Shown here piece by piece: positions 52,234 to 60,880 of a stretch of DNA of 64,000 nucleotides. The translations under genes were made by a program, and so were the position numbers. This stretch comes from Bacillota bacterium (GTDB lineage Bacteria > Bacillota > Limnochordia > Darwinibacteriales > JAAYFS01): the NCBI GenBank assembly GCA_012728115.1, contig JAAYFS010000052.1, positions 34,269-98,268 on the forward strand, given 5' to 3'. The notes below the pieces were generated by a model. It was not told the origin of the DNA and did no database searches. It worked only from the letters and a program-made list of their open reading frames with translations. Each line of letters begins with the position of its first letter. The stretch's first letter is position 1.

Positions 52234-53541
52234 CTACCTCTCTTCTTGGGTTAAGTCAAAATACATTTTGAGGACTTCTCCCGCAATTGGTGCCGCTACT
52301 TGCCCTCCAAATCCCCCGTGTTCTACTACAACAGCTATCGCTACTTTAGGTGCGTTCGCGGGAGCAAACCCAATAAACCAAGAATGATCCTCACCAGCAG
52401 GGCTTTGAGCTGTTCCAGTTTTGCCAGCTACTGCCACCCCTGATACTTGTGCCAAAGAAGCGGTGCCGTTGTTTACAGCAAGAATCATAGCTTCAGTAAT
52501 TTTTGCTGCCACAGTTCGAGAAAACACACGCTCAGTCTTTCTAATCGCTAACGAATCATAAACTAAGTACGGTTGCATTCTCACCCCGTTGTTTGCTATC
52601 GTAGCAGAAATAACCGCCATTTGCATAGGTGTTACTAACAACTCACCTTGTCCAATTCCGATTTGTCCCCACTCGAAACCTTTTACCTTGTTTGGAAGAT
52701 TCCCCACCGATTCTCCAAGTCCTATCTGGGTGGCTTGCCCAAGTCCTGCCTTTTTTAAGTATTCAAGCAAGGAGTGTTGCAGTTTTAGTGCTATTTCAGC
52801 GAAAACAACATTAGATGAAAAGGCTAGCGCGTTCGCTGGATCGATTAAACCGAGAGCATTACCTCCAAAATTTTTAATTACCCTACCGTCAATACTCAAC
52901 TCTCCTTGATCATCCCATTTGGAATCGGCATTAATAATCTCTTCCTCATAAGCCGCTCCAAGGATTAGTGGTTTGAGAACCGAACCAGGCGGATACAGAC
53001 CTTGTAATGCTCTGTTTACAAATGGAGCATTAGGATCAAGGAGATAATTCTCCCAATCTAGCTCCATCCTTGCATAATCAATAAATGGGGATGATACCAT
53101 AGCGATAATTGCACCAGTGGCAGGCTCAAGCAGGACGATCGCACCGACATAATCCGTAAAAATCTTTTCGATCTTGCTTTGAATAACGAGATCGATAGTA
53201 GTGGTAAGATTTTGTTCCCTTGCTAAAACATCGTTGTACGTTTTCTCTATCCCAGTTAAGCCATATTTATCATGAAAATAACCAATAACATGGATTAAGG
53301 AAGAAACCTCGGTATACTGACGATGATATTTTCCATCTATTAATAAAGATTGCGCCAGAATGTTCCCATGGCGATCCAGCACGCTTCCACGGGGATTACA
53401 AAAAAGTTGCTGGTACCTAGGGTTTAAAAGATGGTCGTTTAAAGTACTTGAAAAAACCTGCCAATAGGCTAAGGTAAACAACATCGCTGCGAACAGAATT
53501 GAGACAAAGAGAAATAATCCTAGTTCATATCGTTTATGCAC
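52234..53541 (-). CDS. pbpA: Class B penicillin-binding protein (PbpA/FtsI-like transpeptidase)
   Basis: The 435-residue protein has an N-terminal membrane helix (about 7-28), a short dimerisation domain (CNPRGSVLDRHGNILA, YGLTGIEKTYNDVL) and a transpeptidase domain with SVLK (Ser187, Lys190), SSN (242-244) and KTG (374-376). It is shorter than most FtsI/PBP2 proteins, resembling the PbpA next to a SEDS gene in clostridia and actinobacteria. It cross-links peptidoglycan with its SEDS partner, the adjacent gene. Confidence 0.92.
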   Translation of the reverse strand: MHKRYELGLFLFVSILFAAMLFTLAYWQVFSSTLNDHLLNPRYQQLFCNPRGSVLDRHGNILAQSLLIDGKYHRQYTEVSSLIHVIGYFHDKYGLTGIEKTYNDVLAREQNLTTTIDLVIQSKIEKIFTDYVGAIVLLEPATGAIIAMVSSPFIDYARMELDWENYLLDPNAPFVNRALQGLYPPGSVLKPLILGAAYEEEIINADSKWDDQGELSIDGRVIKNFGGNALGLIDPANALAFSSNVVFAEIALKLQHSLLEYLKKAGLGQATQIGLGESVGNLPNKVKGFEWGQIGIGQGELLVTPMQMAVISATIANNGVRMQPYLVYDSLAIRKTERVFSRTVAAKITEAMILAVNNGTASLAQVSGVAVAGKTGTAQSPAGEDHSWFIGFAPANAPKVAIAVVVEHGGFGGQVAAPIAGEVLKMYFDLTQEER

Positions 53542-54750
53542 CTAATGCACCTTCCCGAGACTGGTTATTATTCCAATCATTAACATATTGGCGATCAGAG
53601 AACTGGATCCATAGCTAACAAACGGCAAGGTCATTCCACTAAATGGAACCAACCGAATAATTCCTCCAACCACAAAAAAGACCTGATAGACCCATACCAA
53701 AGATATACCTATTGCTATCCACTGACCTCGGATATTCTTCAATCTTTTGGCGATGGTTAAACTCCAGCACACAAGGAGGAAAAACGACATCAAAACTACA
53801 CTTGCTCCAAGAAATCCCATCTCTTCACCAATTAACGCAAAGAGGTAATCGGTATGGATCGCGGGGATTTGGGTACCCAAGCCTTCTCCTAGACCAACGC
53901 CAAAGATTCCTCCGTTGTTCAAGGCAAACATTCCTTGGAGAATTTGGAATCCAGAATCATAAGCATTGTCCCACGGCCACAACCAGGCAAGGATCCGCAT
54001 CTTGAAATGAGGAAACAAAAGAGCTGCGGCCGCTCCTCCTCCAAGTGCTAACCCAATGGCTAGAATAAGCAAACTAACTCGCTTGACAATATAGAACATC
54101 AAGGTACAAAGTACCATAAACAAGATCAAGCCAGGACCAAGATCTCGCTGCAAAACCAGAAGCCCGAATATAATAAAGAAAAGTAGGAGAGCGGGTGCAA
54201 GCACCTTTACTAATTCGATCCCCGATTTTTTGCTAATTTCCAATCGGTTTTGATAGAGGAAATTAACCAAGAATAACGTTAAAAGCACTTTGGTAACCTC
54301 AATCGGTTGAAACGAAAAAGGCCCGATACTGATCCACGCTTTCGCTCCTTGAACCTCATAACCGAGTATCAAAGTCCAAAGTGTTAAACCTAACGACAAG
54401 AAACCAAAAAACCACGTATACCGAACTTTTTCCCAATCGATAAATAATGCAAGTATAAATAATAAAGAACCGACCAACCAGCCATTCAATTGATTTACGA
54501 AATAGCTAGGATCAAGTCTTAGCAAAAAAACGGAACCGATTCCTCCAAGAATAGCGACAAGATACAAGCCAGCAGTGGGCTTTCTCGCAAGTTTACTCAC
54601 AACCCAGAGTAAAAAAAGTGTTCCCCAAAGCAATCCAAGCCTCCACCCTTCTTGGAGACTGACTAGATTTAAAGTGCTCAAAGTTACCAAGCAGATCAAT
54701 AACCACGATGCTAACTCAAACCAGTGCCCTATTCTGGAATTCAATTCCAT
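53542..54750 (-). CDS. SEDS-family peptidoglycan polymerase (FtsW/RodA type)
   Basis: The 402-residue membrane protein has about ten helices and SEDS motifs: GAKAWISIGPFSFQPIEVTKVLL, QRDLGPGLILFMV, ALNNGGIFGVGLGEGLG, HTDYLFALIGEEMGFLGA and LPFVSYGSSSLIANMLMIG. It polymerises glycan strands from lipid II. Directly followed by its PBP. Whether it serves elongation or division cannot be read from the sequence. Confidence 0.93.
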   Translation of the reverse strand: MELNSRIGHWFELASWLLICLVTLSTLNLVSLQEGWRLGLLWGTLFLLWVVSKLARKPTAGLYLVAILGGIGSVFLLRLDPSYFVNQLNGWLVGSLLFILALFIDWEKVRYTWFFGFLSLGLTLWTLILGYEVQGAKAWISIGPFSFQPIEVTKVLLTLFLVNFLYQNRLEISKKSGIELVKVLAPALLLFFIIFGLLVLQRDLGPGLILFMVLCTLMFYIVKRVSLLILAIGLALGGGAAAALLFPHFKMRILAWLWPWDNAYDSGFQILQGMFALNNGGIFGVGLGEGLGTQIPAIHTDYLFALIGEEMGFLGASVVLMSFFLLVCWSLTIAKRLKNIRGQWIAIGISLVWVYQVFFVVGGIIRLVPFSGMTLPFVSYGSSSLIANMLMIGIITSLGKVH

Positions 54751-54756
54751 CCCCCT

Positions 54757-55461
54757 TTAAGGGAAATCAACTATCAATACGGTAATATTATCTCGTCCAT
54801 CTAAAGAATTCGCTAGTTCTACCAAAAAGTCTGCTGTTTCTTGTGGATTTTCTTTAATTAAACCTTCGATCAATTGCTGATCATCAACCAGATTCGACAA
54901 TCCGTCTGTACATAACATAATCCGATCGCCCGATTGGATCGGACAATCGATGATATCAATCTCGATCTCGCCAAGTCCTAAGGCTTGCGTAAGCACATTC
55001 CGTTGGGGATGCACAGCAGCTTCTTTTTTGGTCAAACCACCGTTACGCATCAATTCTTCGACTACAGAATGATCCTTTGTTAACTGACTTAACTCTTGAT
55101 TCCGGAACAAATAGGCTCTACTATCACCCACATGACCGATTTTTAAAACTAGATGTTCATCCTGCTTGCAAATTAAACCCATCGTCAAGGTTGTACCCAT
55201 ACCACTTAACTCTGGTTTTTCACGGCTTGCTTGATAAATCTTTTGGTGAGCTAGGCTTATTGCATACTTAATTTCTTCAACTGGATCTTCACATTTGAAT
55301 TGATACCTTTTTATTGTATCAACAGCCATTGCCGAAGCGACTTCGCCAGCTTGATGCCCTCCCATACCATCACAGACCACAAAACACCGTTCATCGTACC
55401 AAAATGCATCCTCATTTAGAGTACGCACTTTACCTGTACAAGTAGAAGCCCCTATTCTCAT
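54757..55461 (-). CDS. prpC: PP2C-family serine/threonine phosphatase (PrpC/Stp)
   Basis: The protein of about 234 residues has RIGASTCTGKVRTLNEDAFW, FVVCDGMGGHQAGEVASAM, VGDSRAYLFR, LCTDGLSNLV and GRDNITVLIVDFP, the metal-binding Asp residues of PPM phosphatases. It should reverse PrkC phosphorylation. I start at the ATG at 55461 after AGAGG; a GTG three codons earlier is possible. Confidence 0.95.
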   Translation of the reverse strand: MRIGASTCTGKVRTLNEDAFWYDERCFVVCDGMGGHQAGEVASAMAVDTIKRYQFKCEDPVEEIKYAISLAHQKIYQASREKPELSGMGTTLTMGLICKQDEHLVLKIGHVGDSRAYLFRNQELSQLTKDHSVVEELMRNGGLTKKEAAVHPQRNVLTQALGLGEIEIDIIDCPIQSGDRIMLCTDGLSNLVDDQQLIEGLIKENPQETADFLVELANSLDGRDNITVLIVDFP

Positions 55462-55548
55462 TCCTCTCACCTCTCACCACTGAACTCCTGCAGAATGTCC
55501 CTAGCGATCCGATAAAAAATCCGAAAAATCCATAGCGTTAGTACCACC

Positions 55549-56295
55549 CTAAGCATTCTGATCAACCTTAAATGCTAGTACAGAAGTTCCGATTTGAATC
55601 TTGTCGCAGTTTTTCAGTATTCGTTCGTCAATTTTCTCACCATTTACGTAGATGCCATTTGTACTTTGATTATCTTTTAGAACCCACTGATTATCTTTTT
55701 GAAAGATTTTCGCATGAATTCTACTTACGTTTCCATCATCCAATCTGAGATCGCATTCACTACTGCGACCGATCAACAAGCCATCACGAAGTAAAACCGA
55801 ACAAACATCAGAATTTCCTATTTCTACAACCAAACGAGGTTCAGATTTACCATTATTTAATGCTGAAATATCATAACGCAGTGTTTCACATCGGATTTCA
55901 TTATTATTGTATTCCATTTTCCTATCATTGTCTAACTGATTCACATTATTTTCCACATAGAACGCTTCTACCTTTACTTCTATATCTTGCTCTGGATCCT
56001 TTTCATAAAAATCGATCGTTAATGGTCCGATAAAATGCCAATCCTCTTGATCAGCCTTTTCTTTTAGAACTGTGGTTAACTCATCAATTAAAGTATTTCG
56101 CATGCACTTTAAATCAGCCAACTGTGCGGGATGCAAAGATACTATATACTGGTTAGGTACATAGGTTCGCGAAATACTTGATCTTTTTTCTTGGGCCATT
56201 GCCTTAAGCAAAGCTCTACCAATACCGATCGGTTCAATTCTTTCTTTGATTTTTCTCTTGAAAAACGTAGCTAAGATCGTTTCTAGTAGATTCAT
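55549..56295 (-). CDS. FHA-domain protein with DUF3662 N-domain
   Basis: The protein of about 248 residues has an N-terminal DUF3662 (FhaA-like) domain with IGIGRALLKAMAQEKRSS and YVPNQYIVSLHPAQ. A C-terminal FHA domain has GRSSECDLRLDDGNVSRIHAKI and NQSTNGIYVNGEKI. FHA modules bind phosphothreonine, so it is a probable PrkC partner or substrate, as FhaA is for PknB in actinobacteria. The ATG at 56295 follows AAGGAGG and overlaps the rlmN stop. Confidence 0.93.
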   Translation of the reverse strand: MNLLETILATFFKRKIKERIEPIGIGRALLKAMAQEKRSSISRTYVPNQYIVSLHPAQLADLKCMRNTLIDELTTVLKEKADQEDWHFIGPLTIDFYEKDPEQDIEVKVEAFYVENNVNQLDNDRKMEYNNNEIRCETLRYDISALNNGKSEPRLVVEIGNSDVCSVLLRDGLLIGRSSECDLRLDDGNVSRIHAKIFQKDNQWVLKDNQSTNGIYVNGEKIDERILKNCDKIQIGTSVLAFKVDQNA

Positions 56296-57299
56296 TCTAC
56301 ACTCCTCCTTAGCTGACCGCATGCTCCCTCAATATCGCTCCCACGTGAATCTCTGATAGCTACTTCAACATCACCTTGTTTAAGATAGTTATAAACTCTT
56401 TTTATCGAAGCATCATCTGGTCTGGAGTACTCACCATTAAATTCATTGATCGGGATAAGGTTCACATTGCACAACAATCCTTCTAAAGTCCTTATTAACT
56501 GATCCAAATCTTCTTTTCCGTCATTAAAACCCTTGATCAAAGCATATTCAAAAGTGATCCGTCGATTAGTTTTTTCAATGTAGTACCTACAGGCGTTGAT
56601 CAATTCATCGATTGGGTATTTATTATTTATCGGCATGGTTTCCGAACGTTTCTCGTCGATCGCACTATGTAAGGAGATAGCCAAAACAACCTGGATTTCT
56701 TCATCAGCAAACCTTTTAATCATTGGCACCAATCCACAGGTGGAAACAGTCATTCTCCGCATTCCAATGTTCAGCCCTAATGGTTCATTAAAGAGACGAA
56801 TCGCCCTAATTACTCGATCGTAATTGGCAAAAGGCTCACCCATACCCATAAAGACAATATTAGTAACTCCACCACTCTGATTAACTTGAATCGCTTGCCG
56901 CACAATCTCACTAGTGGTCAGGTTTCTAACCAACCCCTGGGAACCAGTTGCACAGAACTTACAACCCATCGAGCATCCTACCTGTGTTGAAACACAAACG
57001 GTCTGCCGCTTTCCATGGGGAATAAGCACAGTCTCAATAGTTTGACCATCTTCCAAGCGGAACACATACTTCTCGGTCTGATCCTGTGATACTCTTTTTG
57101 TCACGATCGCTAAAGGAGCCAATTCAAATTCGTGACAAAACCACTCGCTTTCTTTCACAGGCAGATTCTTCATTTTATAGAAATCAAAGACTCCTTTTTG
57201 ATGGATCCACTGAAATATTTGTTTTGCTCGAAATTTCTTTATACCTCTCTGAGCAATGTACTCTTCTAATTCTGAAAGATAAAACTCGCAAATATCCAT
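56292..57299 (-). CDS. rlmN: 23S rRNA (adenine-2503-C2)/tRNA methyltransferase RlmN
   Basis: The protein of about 335 residues is a radical-SAM enzyme with CSMGCKFC (Cys109, 113 and 116), GGVTNIVFMGMGEPFANYDRV, RRMTVSTCGLVP, LAISLHSAIDEKRSE and the C-terminal Cys in GSDIEGACGQL. It methylates A2503 and A37 of some tRNAs. I use the ATG at 57299, preceded by GGAGAG. Confidence 0.96.
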   Translation of the reverse strand: MDICEFYLSELEEYIAQRGIKKFRAKQIFQWIHQKGVFDFYKMKNLPVKESEWFCHEFELAPLAIVTKRVSQDQTEKYVFRLEDGQTIETVLIPHGKRQTVCVSTQVGCSMGCKFCATGSQGLVRNLTTSEIVRQAIQVNQSGGVTNIVFMGMGEPFANYDRVIRAIRLFNEPLGLNIGMRRMTVSTCGLVPMIKRFADEEIQVVLAISLHSAIDEKRSETMPINNKYPIDELINACRYYIEKTNRRITFEYALIKGFNDGKEDLDQLIRTLEGLLCNVNLIPINEFNGEYSRPDDASIKRVYNYLKQGDVEVAIRDSRGSDIEGACGQLRRSVE

Positions 57300-57424
57300 T
57301 AATTTACTCTCCAATGTTTTTTACTTTTTCATTAAGATATAATTTCCATGAATTCTTCATTTACACATCACATCCTTCTGGATAGGTTCAATTCTAACAG
57401 GAAACCATACTAGCAGAGGTGGTC

Positions 57425-57745
57425 ATGTTGCGAAAAAACAGCAAGGTTCATTTTCTTACCTCCTATGTCGAATACTTGATGGACAATGGTATCCGCTCTG
57501 AAGAATACTATGTGGGAGATGCCAGTCGTTTTATTCGTTATCTACTTGCTAATGTTACCGAAAAAGATGTAATAAACTTCATCGAACAATCAGCGCAAGG
57601 CGTAACTTATAAATTAAGATTACAAAAAACTTTAAAAAGATTTTTCACCTTTGCTGCTCAAAATCTAGCGATTAAAACTTTGCCACAAATTAATAAAGAA
57701 ATGCTACTTGCATCCAATCAAGAACAAAAGCTAGATTCATCGTAG
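57425..57745 (+). CDS. Stand-alone core-binding (SAM-like) domain of tyrosine-recombinase type
   Basis: The protein of about 106 residues has a helical pattern (FLTSYVEYLMDNGIRSEEYYV, ASRFIRYLLANVTEKDVINFI, YKLRLQKTLKRFFTFAAQNLA) like the N-terminal DNA-clamping domain of XerC/D recombinases, but there is no catalytic domain after it. It has an AGAGGTG ribosome site. It is not obviously a broken recombinase, since nothing of the catalytic part follows. It might bind DNA or modulate a recombinase; function unknown. Confidence 0.65.
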   Translation: MLRKNSKVHFLTSYVEYLMDNGIRSEEYYVGDASRFIRYLLANVTEKDVINFIEQSAQGVTYKLRLQKTLKRFFTFAAQNLAIKTLPQINKEMLLASNQEQKLDSS

Positions 57746-57763
57746 TTTCAATGAATCTAGCTT
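57728..57763 (+). terminator. Hairpin at the end of the small recombinase-like gene
   Basis: A 13-bp perfect stem (AAGCTAGATTCAT with its complement at 57751-57763) encloses the stop codon in its loop. The plus strand lacks a T-run after it; the minus strand has TTTTGTT. It may be a weak terminator or an RNA-stabilising structure. Confidence 0.55.
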
Positions 57764-57850
57764 GGCACCAATTACCTAAAGGTAAAAGCAGCTAAGAATG
57801 AGAAATATTCTCCAAGAGATTATTGTCATTAAGGAAACAAAGGAGAAATT

Positions 57851-58534
57851 ATGAGTAAAAATAAGATGACATCAGCATTTGCCAAGCCGTTTTTTTTAAT
57901 ATTCTGCTTAGCTTGCCTAATGCCTAATATAGCACTCGCTCAGTTACGAGCTATTCCTTCTACAACTAACACTAGTGAGTGGCTGACGATCAACTTGACT
58001 AATAGTCGATCAGATAGTGGATCATTAAAAGCTTCTTCCAAGGTTAGATGGGACAACAACAACCTTTACTTCCAGATAGATGTTCAGGATTCAACCAGAG
58101 CCGATGGTTATTCGAATATAAATCGTGACTTTTCTAATATTGATCATGTGGTAATATGCATCGATTCCTTAGGTAATGCCCACAAAGAAGATCGGGTTCT
58201 ACCAAGTAAGGATGATTATGTTTTTATCGTTACTCCCCAAAATGCTTTTGGAGATCCGATGATTACAACTTACGGATATGGTGGCTATGAACATCTTTCA
58301 TTAAATTTACGTCAAGTTCGAGTTACTGCGGATATCCGAAATAACGGTTATCAATTGTCGATAGCACTACCTTGGTCTATCCTTGAGCGACAGCCAATGC
58401 CTCATAGCTTCATCGGATTATCGATTAGCGTAAGAGATGTTAGCGACGGAAAGTGGTTTTATGAAATATCTTCAACCAATAGCGAACCCCATTACAGCCC
58501 ACAACAATGGGAGAATTTTCAACTATTGCCATGA
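57851..58534 (+). CDS. Secreted protein with CBM9-like/DOMON-type sugar-binding domain
   Basis: The 227-residue protein has a clear signal peptide (hydrophobic PFFLIFCLACLMPNIALA, probable cleavage after ALA). One beta-rich domain follows with the pattern of family 9 carbohydrate-binding modules: KASSKVRWDNNNLYFQIDVQD, DHVVICIDSLG, YQLSIALPW. It ends in WENFQLLP with no enzyme domain or wall anchor. GGAGAA precedes its ATG. It is presumably exported and binds a sugar polymer. Location next to spo0A may be chance. Confidence 0.75.
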   Translation: MSKNKMTSAFAKPFFLIFCLACLMPNIALAQLRAIPSTTNTSEWLTINLTNSRSDSGSLKASSKVRWDNNNLYFQIDVQDSTRADGYSNINRDFSNIDHVVICIDSLGNAHKEDRVLPSKDDYVFIVTPQNAFGDPMITTYGYGGYEHLSLNLRQVRVTADIRNNGYQLSIALPWSILERQPMPHSFIGLSISVRDVSDGKWFYEISSTNSEPHYSPQQWENFQLLP

Positions 58535-58555
58535 ACTCGCATGGGAGTGAATCAC

Positions 58556-59356
58556 TTATGCCATATTCACTTCCTCTGCAAGTTTTGCGATGATCAGTGA
58601 ATTTGTTGGTACTCGGTTGGCTCGATGGGCTCCACAGAGCTTCTTAATATAGTCGCGGTTTCCATGTTCCCAAGCAGCAACCACAGCGTTGCGGATCGCA
58701 GCTTCAACACCACCAGAAGTAGTATTGTGTTTCGATGCCAAACTTGGATAAAGCTCCTTGGTCAATGCTCCTCCTACATAGCCGTCTGACAAATAAAAAA
58801 GAACGGCTTCCCTTAAATATGTAAACCCTTTAAAATGCGGCGGAATTCCTAACTCATGAAGGATTTTAGTTACTAGATGTTCTTTTACATTTCGCTTGTG
58901 AACACCCTCACCCCCCGCTTTATACGAGTCTACTACCCTAAGATGGTTAGGACGAAAGGCTGTTTCTTCAACTTGAACACAGCCATTTCCTTCTTGAGAA
59001 AACTGCCTCACTCTTTCGGCAAGCACTTCCAGATTAAATGGTTTAAGAATAAAATAATCTACTCCAAGTTCTGTTAAGCGGGAAATTAAATCATCTCTAC
59101 CAAAAGCAGTTAATACAATAATGCGAGGACGGACCTTTAATTTCAAATGGTAAAGCCTTTCCAATACACCAAGTCCATCCAAATGCGGCATTGTAATATC
59201 CAAAATCACAAGATCGGGTTCTAGTTCTTGGATCTTTTTCAATGCCTGCTCCCCATCATGAGCTTCACCAACAACCTGAAGATCGGGTTGGGTACCGAAA
59301 AATTCAGATAGGACCTGACAAAGTTCCAAGTTGTTGTCCACAATGAGAATTTTCAT
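58556..59356 (-). CDS. spo0A: Sporulation master regulator Spo0A
   Basis: The 266-residue response regulator has a receiver domain (Asp7, phosphoacceptor Asp53 in LVILDITMP, Thr83, Lys105). The usual second acidic Asp is Asn8 here. The C-terminal Spo0A DNA-binding domain has HELGIPPHFKGFTYLREAV, YPSLASKHNTTSGGVEAAIRNAVVAAWEHG and SLIIAKLAEEVNMA. Phosphorylated Spo0A starts endospore formation. A SigH-type promoter precedes it. Its stop faces that of the CBM9-like gene across about 21 bases. Confidence 0.97.
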   Translation of the reverse strand: MKILIVDNNLELCQVLSEFFGTQPDLQVVGEAHDGEQALKKIQELEPDLVILDITMPHLDGLGVLERLYHLKLKVRPRIIVLTAFGRDDLISRLTELGVDYFILKPFNLEVLAERVRQFSQEGNGCVQVEETAFRPNHLRVVDSYKAGGEGVHKRNVKEHLVTKILHELGIPPHFKGFTYLREAVLFYLSDGYVGGALTKELYPSLASKHNTTSGGVEAAIRNAVVAAWEHGNRDYIKKLCGAHRANRVPTNSLIIAKLAEEVNMA

Positions 59357-59372
59357 TTATTGACCATCTCCT

Positions 59373-59433
59373 TTGTAGAACTTTTAATTAATATTCCTAT
59401 CTGAAAATTCCACAATAAATCGAAAAAACCTTT
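59373..59433 (-). promoter_or_regulatory. spo0A control region: SigH-type promoter and possible 0A box
   Basis: Minus-strand AAAGGTTTT (59433-59425) and GTGGAAT (59413-59407) are 11 bases apart; the SigH consensus is RNAGGAWWW and RNNGAAT, so one position differs. TTGTAGAA on the plus strand at 59373-59380 differs from the 0A box (TTGTCGAA) at one base. The arrangement resembles the SigH-dependent spo0A promoter of Bacillus. Confidence 0.68.
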
Positions 59434-59476
59434 TTTGGATTCTGATTTTACATCTTTTACATCAAATTTTGTTGCT

Positions 59477-60799
59477 CTATCCTGTTCTTTTGAATTTTGC
59501 AATAAAAAACCCATCTATTTGGTGAATATGTGGTAATATTTGTAAATATTGGTCTACACTTTGTGGGAACCATGAAGGTAGATCTACCAATTTAAAGTTC
59601 GGAAACTCGGTTAAAAACCAAGAAACCATATCCTGGTTTTCTTCTCGTGTAATTGTGCAAGTAGAATATACTAAGGTTCCCCCAGCTTTTACTAGTCCCT
59701 GTGCTTCTGATAAGATTCTTCGTTGGATAATTACTAAATCGGAGATTTCATTTGGTTTTTTGCGCCATTTTACATCTGGCTTATGACGAATCACACCTAG
59801 TCCCGAACATGGAGCGTCGACTAATACCCGGTCTGCCTGTGCCATCTCGCCTAGATGCATCGCATCACCAACCTGAATTTCGATATTGGTGATTCCTAGT
59901 CTTATCGCATTTTCTCTTACATGTTCGAGTCGATGAGGATTTTGATCGATCGAGATTATCTTTCCTTGATTGTTCATTAGTTGCGCCATGTGTGTACTCT
60001 TACCACCTGGTGCACTACATAGATCATAGATCAAATCTCCAGGCTGAGGATCCATCGCATGAGCAATGAAAGCAGAACTCTCATCCTGAAAATAATAGTG
60101 ACCAGCTGAGAAGCGAGGATCATGAAGTGCGACCCCTCCCTTATTAAGAACAAGAATATCAGGAACATACCGACCGTCCTTAACTTCTACATCTTTTTCT
60201 AAAAAATGCTGCCTTAGTTCCTCTTTAGTAGTTTTAAGTTCATTAACTCTAATTGTGGTTTCTGACGGTTGATTATTTGCAATACACAAATTTAGAGTTT
60301 CCTCAATCCCGAATTCCTCAGTCCATTTTTCTACTAACCAACGGGGATGAGAGTGTTTATATACTATATGTGTGGTGGGGTCTTTTTCCCAGCTAGGAAA
60401 ATCAATCGAGTCTTTTCTACGATCTAAATTGCGTAGCACCGCGTTAATAAAGCCTGCAACACCACGATTAACAAACTTGTGTGCTAACTTCACGCTCTCA
60501 TTCACCGCAGCGGAAACGGGAATTCTATCAAGATACAGAATCTGATATGCTCCTAACCTGAGAATGGAGCGAACAACTGGTAAAAGCGAGATCATCGGAC
60601 GCTTACTTACTTTATCGAGATAGTAATCAAGTGCATTTTGCATTCTAACGGTACCCATCGTTAATTCCATCAAAAGTGATTGGTCTTTTTCCGATAAGTT
60701 AGCTCTACCCGATATTTGACTAAGTGCGTCGGACAAGAAGGTGCCTTTAGTCTCCAGTTCTTGTAATATTTGTAAAGCAGCTTCGCGTGAATTAGTCAT
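59477..60799 (-). CDS. rsmB: 16S rRNA (cytosine-967-C5)-methyltransferase RsmB
   Basis: The protein of about 440 residues has a NusB-like N-terminal domain (EAALQILQELETKGTFLSDAL, RLGAYQILYLDRIPVSAAVNESVKLAHKF) and a SAM-dependent RNA m5C domain: LCSAPGGKSTHMA, VDAPCSGLGVIRHKPD (Cys) and YSTCTITREEN (second Cys). The ATG at 60799 follows GGGAGG. It stands alone between spo0A and the DapA-like gene. Confidence 0.96.
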   Translation of the reverse strand: MTNSREAALQILQELETKGTFLSDALSQISGRANLSEKDQSLLMELTMGTVRMQNALDYYLDKVSKRPMISLLPVVRSILRLGAYQILYLDRIPVSAAVNESVKLAHKFVNRGVAGFINAVLRNLDRRKDSIDFPSWEKDPTTHIVYKHSHPRWLVEKWTEEFGIEETLNLCIANNQPSETTIRVNELKTTKEELRQHFLEKDVEVKDGRYVPDILVLNKGGVALHDPRFSAGHYYFQDESSAFIAHAMDPQPGDLIYDLCSAPGGKSTHMAQLMNNQGKIISIDQNPHRLEHVRENAIRLGITNIEIQVGDAMHLGEMAQADRVLVDAPCSGLGVIRHKPDVKWRKKPNEISDLVIIQRRILSEAQGLVKAGGTLVYSTCTITREENQDMVSWFLTEFPNFKLVDLPSWFPQSVDQYLQILPHIHQIDGFFIAKFKRTG

Positions 60800-60819
60800 T
60801 TCTGCACCTCCCAAAGATT

Positions 60820-60852
60820 TGAAAAAGCACGGAAAAAAACCCTCCGTGCTTT
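60820..60852 (-). terminator. Terminator after the DapA-like gene
   Basis: Minus-strand AAAGCACGG (60852-60844) pairs with CCGTGCTTT (60832-60824), followed by TTC. It closes the dehydrogenase cluster before rsmB. Confidence 0.8.
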
Positions 60853-60880
60853 CTTTGTATTAATGCTTTAAAACCTACGA

